In this document: piece after piece, positions 1 through 5,784 of the stretch
Layout: each line of letters opens with the position of its first letter
Position numbering within the stretch: the first letter of the stretch is position 1
Assembly (NCBI GenBank): GCA_030740135.1
Contig: JASLXW010000150.1
Span: forward strand, 1-8,710
Direction: 5' to 3'
Source of the DNA: Nitrospinota bacterium
GTDB taxonomy: Bacteria; UBA8248; JACPRG01
DNA length: 8,710 bases
The notes under the pieces: model-generated
The model's database searches: none
Told to the model about the DNA's origin: nothing
What the model saw: only the letters and a program-made list of their open reading frames with translations
Program-made: the position numbers and the translations under genes

Positions 1-513
1 GTGAGGGAATACGTCACCGTCAACCGGAGCAGGGAGGCGGATGGTGAGACGCTCGTCGGCGACGACTGCTACCTCATGGCTTACTCCCACGTGGGTCATG
101 ACTGCGTTCTCGAGAACCGGGTCGTTGTGGTGAACGCGGCGAGCCTGGGGGGTTACCTTCTCGTGGAGGAGGGGGCCTTCATCTCCGCCCAGGTGCCCGT
201 GCACCAATTTGTGCGGATCGGCAGGCTGTGCCTGATCGGCACGCTCTCGCCCATCCGCAAGGACATCCTGCCCTACACCATCGTGGAGGGCAATCCCGCG
301 AGGGTTCGGGGTCTTAACGCCGAGGGGCTCAGGCGGCGGGAGACGCCTCCTCAAGTCCGCAAAACGCTGAAGAACGCCCTGAAGCTGCTTCTGAAGGAGG
401 AGGCGAGCACCGAGCAGGCCGTGAGGCGGATCCGCGAAGAGCACGGAGACGTCCCGGAAGCCGTTCACCTGACGGACTTCATTGAGAAGTCCAAACGCGG
501 TTTTTACCGCTGA
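1..513 (+). CDS. lpxA: LpxA, UDP-N-acetylglucosamine O-acyltransferase, C-terminal part (5' end outside window)
   Basis: First step of lipid A synthesis: a cytoplasmic trimer transfers a 3-hydroxyacyl chain from acyl-ACP to the 3-position of UDP-GlcNAc. The open frame runs to the left edge. Its first residue aligns by eye with about residue 92 of the 262-residue E. coli enzyme, so about 91 residues are missing and the first GTG is not a real start. Visible are the end of the left-handed beta-helix, the catalytic motif HVGHDC (H30 and H33 match E. coli H122 and H125), VHQF (H68 matches H160), GNPAR, the N106 and R112 positions (N198 and R204), and the helical C-terminal domain ending TDFIEKSKRGFYR. 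Two positions are unusual: Y52 replaces H144 and T81 replaces the chain-length residue G173. The gene is 17 bases before the oxidoreductase. A diverged LpxA paralogue is possible but less likely given the neighbours. Confidence 0.93.
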   Translation: MREYVTVNRSREADGETLVGDDCYLMAYSHVGHDCVLENRVVVVNAASLGGYLLVEEGAFISAQVPVHQFVRIGRLCLIGTLSPIRKDILPYTIVEGNPARVRGLNAEGLRRRETPPQVRKTLKNALKLLLKEEASTEQAVRRIREEHGDVPEAVHLTDFIEKSKRGFYR

Positions 514-530
514 GCCGCGATTGAGGCGTC

Positions 531-1532
531 ATGAAAAAAAATCCTTCCTCCAAAATGACGCGGGTGGGCGTCGTCGGGGTGGGCCACATGGGCCGGTACC
601 ACGCGGGGGTCTACCACGAGTTGCCCGAGACCGAGCTTGTGGCGGTCGCGGACGTGGACGACGCCCGGTCCCGCGCCATCGCCGATCAATATGACACGCG
701 GGCCTTGCGGGATTACCGGGAGATTCTCGGCCGGGTGGACGCCGTCAGCATCGCGGTCCCGACCGCCCAGCACTACCCCGTGGCCCGCGATTTTCTGGAA
801 GCCGGGACCGACGTCCTCGTTGAAAAACCCATCGCCTCTTCCCTTGAGCAAGCCGAGGACCTGTTCCGCATCGCCCGGGAAAACGGCCGGATCCTTCAAA
901 TCGGCCACGTCGAGCGGTTCAACGGAGCGGTCCAGGAGCTGCACAAGTTCGTCCGCGACCCCCTCCTCATCGAATGCCGGCGCATGGGGCCGTTCCAATC
1001 CAGGGTGCAGGAAGACGGCGTGATCCTGGACCTGATGATTCACGATTTGGACATCGTCCTCAGCCTGGTCAATTCCCCCGTGAAATCCTGTTACGCCGTC
1101 GGCGCCAGCGTCCACTCCGACCAGGAGGACATCGCCAGCGTATCGCTCACCTTCGAGAACCATTGCGTCGCCCACCTGGCCGCCAGCCGCACGACGCAGG
1201 ACAAAGTGCGAACCCTGGCCGTCACCCAAAGGGACACGTACATCTTCCTGGACTACGCGGAGCAGGACATCCACGTCCATCGCCGCGCCGCGTCCGAGCA
1301 CACCCTCACCCAGGAACAACTCCGATACCGCCAGGAGGCCTTCATCGAGCGGATCTTCGTTCACAAAGACAACCCGCTGAAATTGGAAATCCGCCACCTC
1401 CTGCGCACCGCCTCCAACGGCGCGAACCCCAGCCAGGTGAAAGACGCCGAAAAGGACCTACAATCCCTGCGGCTCGCCGTGGAAATCCTCTCTCAGATTC
1501 ATGGCGAGTCCTCCCCTCCGAGGCCGTCATGA
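531..1532 (+). CDS. Gfo/Idh/MocA family NAD(P)-dependent oxidoreductase, GnnA-like by position
   Basis: A 333-residue sugar dehydrogenase-type protein. The N-terminal Rossmann fold has GVGHMG (residues 16-21) and an acidic end of beta-2 (VADVD, 39-43). The family's catalytic motifs follow: VEKPIA with K99, GHVERFN (125-131), and DLMIHDLD (167-174), giving the D167/H171 pair. The rest is the usual alpha/beta substrate domain. In Acidithiobacillus ferrooxidans, gnnA, of this family, lies with gnnB between lpxA and lpxB. GnnA oxidises the 3-position of UDP-GlcNAc and GnnB transaminates it, giving amide-linked lipid A. The position here suggests a similar UDP-sugar substrate, but no gnnB is adjacent, so the reaction is inferred. 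The start at ATG 531 has only a weak GGCG-type upstream signal. ATG 555 is an alternative that would remove eight residues before the Rossmann strand. The gene overlaps the longest possible lpxI frame and ends at TGA 1530-1532. Confidence 0.88.
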   Translation: MKKNPSSKMTRVGVVGVGHMGRYHAGVYHELPETELVAVADVDDARSRAIADQYDTRALRDYREILGRVDAVSIAVPTAQHYPVARDFLEAGTDVLVEKPIASSLEQAEDLFRIARENGRILQIGHVERFNGAVQELHKFVRDPLLIECRRMGPFQSRVQEDGVILDLMIHDLDIVLSLVNSPVKSCYAVGASVHSDQEDIASVSLTFENHCVAHLAASRTTQDKVRTLAVTQRDTYIFLDYAEQDIHVHRRAASEHTLTQEQLRYRQEAFIERIFVHKDNPLKLEIRHLLRTASNGANPSQVKDAEKDLQSLRLAVEILSQIHGESSPPRPS

Positions 1533-1548
1533 AGAACCGGACCGGCCG

Positions 1549-2394
1549 GTGAGCCCGCCGGAAAGGCAGCGCCTGGGAATCATGGCCGGCGCGGGAGACC
1601 TGCCCGCGCTCGTGGCCCGCAACGCCGGCGCCCGGGGTCTGGAGCCGGTCACCGTGACCTTTTCCTCCAGCGTCGAAAAGGCCCTCAAACCCCTCTCGGC
1701 CTCCCTGCTCCAGTGCGGTCCCGGCCAGGCCAATAAGATCTTCCGCTTCCTGCACCGGGAAGGGGTGCGCGAAGTGGTGTTCGCCGGGAAGGTGGAAAAA
1801 CGGTGGTTGTACCGAAACCCCAGGCTCGACCTGCGGGCCATTCAGGTGCTCCGCCGCCTGAAGGACCGGCGCGACGACTCCATCATGTTGGCCGTCATCG
1901 AAGAGATGGAATCGGAGGGCTTTCACGTCCTTCCCCAAAAGGAATTCCTGGGCGACCTCTTCGCCCGGCCGGGCGTCCTCTCGCGCCGGGCGCCGACGCG
2001 GCGGGAGCGCGAGGACCTCGAGTTCGGGTTCGCCATGGCCAAGGGCGTGGCGGCGCTGGACCTGGGCCAGACGGTGGTCGTCCGCAACCGGGCGGTGGTC
2101 GCGGTCGAAGCCATCGAGGGCACGGATGAGGCCATCCGCAGGGGGTGCGCCATCGCGCGCCGGAGGGCCGTCGCCGTCAAAGTGGCGAAGCCCCGGCAGG
2201 ACCCGCGGTTCGACGTCCCGGTCGTAGGCGAACAGACGTTGCGCGCCCTGGGCGAAGGCGGCGGAACCGCCTTGGGCATCGAGGCCGGGCGCACAATAAT
2301 CATCGCCGGACAGGCCTTTGTGGAAGAAGCCCGCCGCTGGAAGATCGCCGTGTTCTCCATGGGAGAAGAACAGGAAAGGGAGACCGATCATTGA
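1549..2394 (+). CDS. lpxI: LpxI, UDP-2,3-diacylglucosamine pyrophosphatase (DUF1009 family)
   Basis: Hydrolyses UDP-2,3-diacylglucosamine to 2,3-diacylglucosamine 1-phosphate (lipid X) plus UMP, replacing the unrelated LpxH. The N-terminal domain opens with LGIMAGAGDLPALVA. The C-terminal catalytic domain carries the family signature blocks: LDLGQTVVV, VEAIEGTDEAIRR, VKVAKPRQDPRFDVPVVG and LGIEAGRTIII. The GTG at 1549 gives 281 residues, close to the size of known LpxI proteins, and begins eight residues before the LGIMAGAGD strand. An in-frame ATG at 1501 would add 16 proline- and arginine-rich residues inside the end of the oxidoreductase gene and has no ribosome binding site, so it is less likely. 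No lpxH is seen in the window. The gene end overlaps the start region of lpxB. The family call is firm; the start is less certain. Confidence 0.93.
   Translation: MSPPERQRLGIMAGAGDLPALVARNAGARGLEPVTVTFSSSVEKALKPLSASLLQCGPGQANKIFRFLHREGVREVVFAGKVEKRWLYRNPRLDLRAIQVLRRLKDRRDDSIMLAVIEEMESEGFHVLPQKEFLGDLFARPGVLSRRAPTRREREDLEFGFAMAKGVAALDLGQTVVVRNRAVVAVEAIEGTDEAIRRGCAIARRRAVAVKVAKPRQDPRFDVPVVGEQTLRALGEGGGTALGIEAGRTIIIAGQAFVEEARRWKIAVFSMGEEQERETDH
2373..2382 (+). promoter_or_regulatory. Ribosome binding site of lpxB, pointing to a rare ATT or ATC start
   Basis: The purine run GGAAAGGGAG lies inside the end of lpxI. Its GGGAG core is 7 bases before ATT 2390 and 4 bases before ATC 2387. In the LpxB frame there is no ATG, GTG or TTG between TTG 2318 and the conserved LLIVAGEASGD motif. 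The spacing therefore favours ATT 2390 as the start. This is inference from spacing and protein alignment. Confidence 0.4.
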
Positions 2395-2971
2395 ACTCCT
2401 GATCGTCGCGGGCGAGGCCTCGGGGGACGCCCTGGGAGGGCGCCTTGCGGCCGCCCTCCGGGCCCGGCTTCCGGACCTGAGACTTTCCGGCGTCGGAGGC
2501 CCCGACATGAGGGCCGCCGGCGTGGAGACCTGGTCCGGCGTCGAGGACCTCGAAGTCGTCGGGATAGTCGAGGTGGCGAGGCGTCTGCCCGCCCTGTTCC
2601 GGATCGAAGCCCGGATCCTCCGGGAAGTGCGCACCCGAAACATCCGCGCCGCGATCCTTATCGACTATCCCGGCTTCAACCTGCGCCTGGCCGGCAGACT
2701 CCATGCCCGGGGCGTGAAGACCGTACAATTCGTCGCCCCGCAGCTCTGGGCCTGGGGCCGGTGGCGCGCGGGGCGGATGGCCCGATCCCTCGATCGGCTG
2801 CTCGTCATCCTTCCCTTCGAGCCGGAGTTCTTCGGCCGGCTCGGCATCCGCGCCGAATTCGTCGGCAACCCCATCGCCGACGCCCTCGCCGCGGATTTCG
2901 CGCCGGGGCCGGGGGGGGGGGGCGGGGCGTCACCGAACACCTCCAGGCGGCCCGGAAGCGGCTCGGCCTGA
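2390..2971 (+). CDS. lpxB: LpxB, lipid-A-disaccharide synthase, N-terminal part up to a frameshift
   Basis: Membrane-associated GT19 glycosyltransferase that joins UDP-2,3-diacylglucosamine to lipid X. This frame holds the N-terminal half: LLIVAGEASGD at the start, VGIVEVARRLP, IDYPGFNLRLAGRL, VAPQLWAWG, LPFEPEFF and FVGNPIADAL, all in the order found in E. coli LpxB. Homology stops at a 12-G run (2911-2922). After it, this frame reads unrelated low-complexity residues to TGA 2969-2971, while the C-terminal half continues in the frame one base earlier. The start is odd: the nearest usual codon, TTG 2318, would add 24 unrelated residues overlapping lpxI by 77 bases. ATT 2390 or ATC 2387, behind a good ribosome binding site, gives a normal N-terminus. 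Whether the break is real, a sequencing error, or bypassed by slippage cannot be decided here. Confidence 0.85.
   Translation: MELLIVAGEASGDALGGRLAAALRARLPDLRLSGVGGPDMRAAGVETWSGVEDLEVVGIVEVARRLPALFRIEARILREVRTRNIRAAILIDYPGFNLRLAGRLHARGVKTVQFVAPQLWAWGRWRAGRMARSLDRLLVILPFEPEFFGRLGIRAEFVGNPIADALAADFAPGPGGGGGASPNTSRRPGSGSA
2911..2922 (+). repeat. Homopolymer tract of 12 G at the lpxB frame break
   Basis: Twelve consecutive G, flanked by GGGGCC on the left and CGGGG on the right, lie in the variable linker between the two LpxB halves. The reading frame of conserved residues changes by minus one here. A tract of 10 or 13 G would restore one open frame of about 400 codons. Such tracts are error-prone in sequencing and slip during replication and transcription. 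Confidence 0.9.
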
Positions 2972-3597
2972 AAACCGACCCGGGCGGTCCGGTGGTGGGA
3001 ATCCTCCCGGGGAGCCGGGGGGGCGAGGTGTCCGGCCTCCTCCCCCCCATGCTGGACGCGGCCCGGATCCTCCGGGCGTCCCATCCCCGCGCGCGCTTCC
3101 TTCTGCCCGTCGCGGACACCCTGGCCTGGGAGCCCATCGCCCGGCGGGCGGAGCGGGCCGGCGTCCAGCCGGTCCGGGGGGAGGGCGGGGGGGGAGCCCG
3201 GGACGTCCTGCGGGCCGCCGACGCGGCCATCGTGGCGTCCGGAACCGCCATCCTGGAAGCGGGGCTGCTGGGAACGCCCTCGGTCCTGGCCTACCGGTTC
3301 CACCCCTTGTCGTTTCCGATTGTCCGGTGGATGTCGAACCTTCCCCCCGAGCGGTACTACATCGGGATCGTCAACATCCTGGCCGGGGAAGAGCTTTTTC
3401 CGGAGTTCGTCCAGGACCGGGTGAAACCCGAACGCCTGGCCCGCGAGGTCGGACGGCTCATCGAGGACGACTCCAGAAGGGCCCACGTCCGGCGCAGGCT
3501 CCGGGACGTCCGCCGCGCGCTCGGAAAGCCGGCCGGCGGGGGCAAGGGGTGCTTCGAACGGGCGGCGGAGGCCATCGCAAAGCTGGTGGGGTCTTGA
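2911..3597 (+). CDS. lpxB: LpxB, lipid-A-disaccharide synthase, C-terminal part after the frameshift
   Basis: This is the C-terminal Rossmann-like half of LpxB, in the frame one base earlier than the N-terminal half. It begins in the linker (GVTEHLQAARKRLGL) and holds the nucleotide-binding landmarks GILPGSRGGEV, ASGTAILEAGLLGTPSVLAYR, YIGIVNILAGEELFPEFVQD and a closing helix. Together the halves give about 400 residues, normal to slightly long for the family. A GTG at 2761 could open this frame, but the residues before 2911 are a shadow of the other half, so an independent start there is doubtful. No conserved block is lost, which argues against old pseudogene decay and for an error, recent mutation or slippage. 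The stop codon overlaps the TTG start of the next gene. Confidence 0.87.
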   Translation, partial: GGGGRGVTEHLQAARKRLGLKTDPGGPVVGILPGSRGGEVSGLLPPMLDAARILRASHPRARFLLPVADTLAWEPIARRAERAGVQPVRGEGGGGARDVLRAADAAIVASGTAILEAGLLGTPSVLAYRFHPLSFPIVRWMSNLPPERYYIGIVNILAGEELFPEFVQDRVKPERLAREVGRLIEDDSRRAHVRRRLRDVRRALGKPAGGGKGCFERAAEAIAKLVGS

Positions 3598-4370
3598 AGG
3601 AAAAAGGCGGAATTCCGGAGAGGAAGCGCGCGCTCGAAACACCGGCCGGCCGCCCCGGCGGCCTCCTTCTCCGGTGCGGGGGGCGGATCATCGGCGCGGC
3701 GCTCCGCGTCCTCGCGGCGACCTGCCGGGCCAAGGTCCTGTTTGCGGAGCGCGAACTCCCCCGGGCTCCCGGGGGGCCGGGCCGAATCTATTCCCTCTGG
3801 CACGGAAGGATGCTCTATCCGGCCTACTTCCACCGGAAGCTGAGGGGATCGGTCCTCGTCAGCCGGAGCCGCGACGGCGAGATCCTCACGGGGGCCTTGG
3901 GCGCCCTGGGACACCGAACGGTCCGGGGGTCCACCTCGAGGGGCGGCACGTTGGCGTTGAGGCGGTTGATCAAGACCCTTCGGGCGGGAGGGGACATCGG
4001 CGTCGCCTCGGATGGACCCCGGGGTCCGGCGCGGCGCGTCCAGCCGGGGATCATCCATCTCGCCGCCCGGTCGGGGGCGCCGATCGTCCCCATCGTCTTC
4101 GGCGCGGCGCGGGCCAAGACCTTCGCAAGCTGGGACCGCTTCTGCCTGCCCTGCCCTTTCACCCGCGTCGCCTTGGTCTTCGGCAGGCCGTTGAGGGTCC
4201 CGCCCGACGCGGACGAAGCCCTGCTGGAAGAAAAGCGCCGAGCGCTGGAGGCGGAGATGGACTGGACGCTCGAGGCGGCCGACGCAGCGGTGCAGAAAAG
4301 GCCCCTGCCTCCCGGCCCGGGCGGCGGGCCCGATTCGGCGCCTTCCGGCGCCCCGGGCGGAGGCCCATGA
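3594..4370 (+). CDS. DUF374 (LPLAT-like) acyltransferase, LpxJ-like candidate
   Basis: A 258-residue member of the DUF374 lysophospholipid acyltransferase-like family. The motifs in order are SLWHGRM (67-73, with the WH pair), VSRSRDGE (89-96), VRGSTSRGG (110-118), ASDGPRGP (138-145) and a VPIVFGAARAKTFASWDRF block. A short hydrophobic segment near residues 32-44 may touch the inner membrane. The epsilonproteobacterial late acyltransferase LpxJ, which adds a secondary acyl chain to lipid A, is to my recollection of this family. The position between lpxB and waaA fits such a role, but a phospholipid substrate is possible. The start is TTG 3594, overlapping the lpxB stop in TTGA, with GGTGGGG just upstream. 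The overlap suggests translational coupling. The longer in-frame extension runs through lpxB and is rejected. The tail after about residue 230 is a Pro/Gly-rich extension without family similarity. Confidence 0.85.
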   Translation: MKEKGGIPERKRALETPAGRPGGLLLRCGGRIIGAALRVLAATCRAKVLFAERELPRAPGGPGRIYSLWHGRMLYPAYFHRKLRGSVLVSRSRDGEILTGALGALGHRTVRGSTSRGGTLALRRLIKTLRAGGDIGVASDGPRGPARRVQPGIIHLAARSGAPIVPIVFGAARAKTFASWDRFCLPCPFTRVALVFGRPLRVPPDADEALLEEKRRALEAEMDWTLEAADAAVQKRPLPPGPGGGPDSAPSGAPGGGP

Positions 4371-4452
4371 GCGCCCGGCGCCGCGGGGCGACGGCCCCGG
4401 AGCCACTCCCTGAAGGAGCCGCCGGGGATCTTTTCGGGAAAGACCGGTAAGC

Positions 4453-5784
4453 ATGTACTTTCTTTACAACCTGCTCCTGGCCGCGGGATTGCCGTTCCTG
4501 GCCGCTTACTGGATCTTTCAGGCCCTGTTCCGTGGAAAGGTCCGGCGGGGGCTTCGGGACCGGCTGGGGTTTCCCGACCTGTCCGCCGCCCCCGGCGACG
4601 CGCCCACGGTGTGGCTGCACGCCGTGTCCGTGGGAGAGGTCCACGCGGCGGCCCCCTTCGTCCAGGCGTTGAAACGCAAGCTGCCCGGTTGGCGGTTTGT
4701 CCTCTCCACGGTGACGGAGACCGGGCGGGAGGCCGGCGTTCGCCGGATCCCCGAGGCCGACGCGCGAATCTACTTTCCACTCGACCTCCCCGGTCCGGTG
4801 GCCGCGGCCGTCCGCCGCGTCAAGCCCCGGCTGGTCGTCATCCTGGAAACCGAAATCTGGCCGAACTTCCTGTGGCGTCTTTTCGCCGAAGGGATCCCGA
4901 CGGTCATCGTGAACGGCAGGGTCTCGCCCCGCTCCTTCCGGCGATACCTCCGCGTCCGGCCCTTGATGGCCCGGGCGCTCGCGAAGGTGACGGGCTTCGG
5001 GGCGCAGTCCGAAGCCGACGCCCGCCGCGTCACCCGCCTCGGCGCGCCCCCGGAGCGGGTCCGGGTGATGGGCAACCTGAAATTCGACGGCGCGGCCGAA
5101 TCGGAGCCGCCGGGGCCGGAGGAGAAGACGGCCATCCGGAAGGCGCTCGGCCTTTCAGGGGACGCGCCCGTCTGGGTGGCGGGGAGCGTTCATCCCCGGG
5201 AAGAGGCCCCCGTCGTGGACGCCTACCGGTCGCTCCTGAAGACCCACCCGTCTCTCCAGCTCGTCCTAGCGCCGCGCCATCCGAACCGCGCGAGGGCCAT
5301 CGCGGACCTGCTCCGCGGCCGGAAGGTCCCCCACCTTTTGCGGAAAGGCGGGAGTGCGGAGGAATCGGCCCGCGCACCGGTCCTCGTCCTGAACACCATG
5401 GGGGATCTTGTCTCTGCCTACCGTGCGGGCGACGTGTCCTTCGTGGGGGGCAGCCTGTTTCCGTGGGGGGGGCAGAATCCGCTGGAGCCCGCGGGGCTCG
5501 GAATTCCCGTCCTGTTCGGTGAACACATGCAGAATTTCGAGGAGGCCGCGCGGGCCTTGATGGAAACGCCCCCCGGGGGGGAGTCCGCGGCGCTCCAAAT
5601 CGGCGGGTCTCTCGACGGCGCCGCGTCACGGCTGGCGGAGGCGGTCGGCCGGGTCCTGGATTCCCCGGAAACGGCCCGGGCGATGGGCGAGCGCGGCAGA
5701 CGCGTCGTCCGCGCCCAGGCGGGGGCCGCCGAGCGTTACGCGGACTGGGTCGCCGAAATCTCCGCGGGGAGGACCCGAGCGTGA
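4453..5784 (+). CDS. waaA: WaaA (KdtA), 3-deoxy-D-manno-octulosonic acid transferase
   Basis: Transfers Kdo from CMP-Kdo to the lipid A precursor on the inner face of the inner membrane (GT30 family). The 443 residues start with one membrane anchor (about 3-26). The acceptor domain follows, with LHAVSVGEVHAAAPFV (E62 matches the catalytic glutamate of the SVGE motif), YFPLDLP, ILETEIWPNF and NGRVSPRSF. The C-terminal domain binds CMP-Kdo, with GNLKFD, VAGSVHPREE, LAPRHPNR, NTMGDLVSAYRAGDVSFVGGS and GGQNPLEPAG. The family's usual GGHNPLE reads GGQNPLE here. ATG 4453 has GGGAAAG about 10 bases upstream and gives the expected N-terminal anchor. The gene lies 82 bases after the DUF374 gene and overlaps lpxK by four bases. 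Whether it adds one or two Kdo residues cannot be read from sequence. Confidence 0.96.
   Translation: MYFLYNLLLAAGLPFLAAYWIFQALFRGKVRRGLRDRLGFPDLSAAPGDAPTVWLHAVSVGEVHAAAPFVQALKRKLPGWRFVLSTVTETGREAGVRRIPEADARIYFPLDLPGPVAAAVRRVKPRLVVILETEIWPNFLWRLFAEGIPTVIVNGRVSPRSFRRYLRVRPLMARALAKVTGFGAQSEADARRVTRLGAPPERVRVMGNLKFDGAAESEPPGPEEKTAIRKALGLSGDAPVWVAGSVHPREEAPVVDAYRSLLKTHPSLQLVLAPRHPNRARAIADLLRGRKVPHLLRKGGSAEESARAPVLVLNTMGDLVSAYRAGDVSFVGGSLFPWGGQNPLEPAGLGIPVLFGEHMQNFEEAARALMETPPGGESAALQIGGSLDGAASRLAEAVGRVLDSPETARAMGERGRRVVRAQAGAAERYADWVAEISAGRTRA

Noticed and set aside
504..1397. 297-codon minus-strand frame opposite the oxidoreductase
   Set aside because: It is the antisense shadow of a gene with complete family motifs and shows no recognisable domain of its own; long antisense frames are expected at this GC.
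1342..2643. 433-codon minus-strand frame over lpxI and lpxB
   Set aside because: Arg/Pro/Gly-rich shadow with no motif, spanning two real genes on the other strand.
2761..3597. Separate gene starting at GTG 2761
   Set aside because: Residues encoded before about 2911 are an out-of-frame shadow of the LpxB N-terminal half; only the later part is homologous, so this is the second half of one gene rather than a second gene.
4384..4399. Six-bp hairpin (CGGGGC, loop GACG, GCCCCG) between DUF374 gene and waaA, possible terminator
   Set aside because: Short stem with no T-run, common by chance in this base composition, and lying within an apparent operon.
5569..5580. C6G6 palindrome inside waaA
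   Set aside because: A Pro-Gly coding stretch in GC-rich sequence; the reading frame stays intact and nothing suggests a site.
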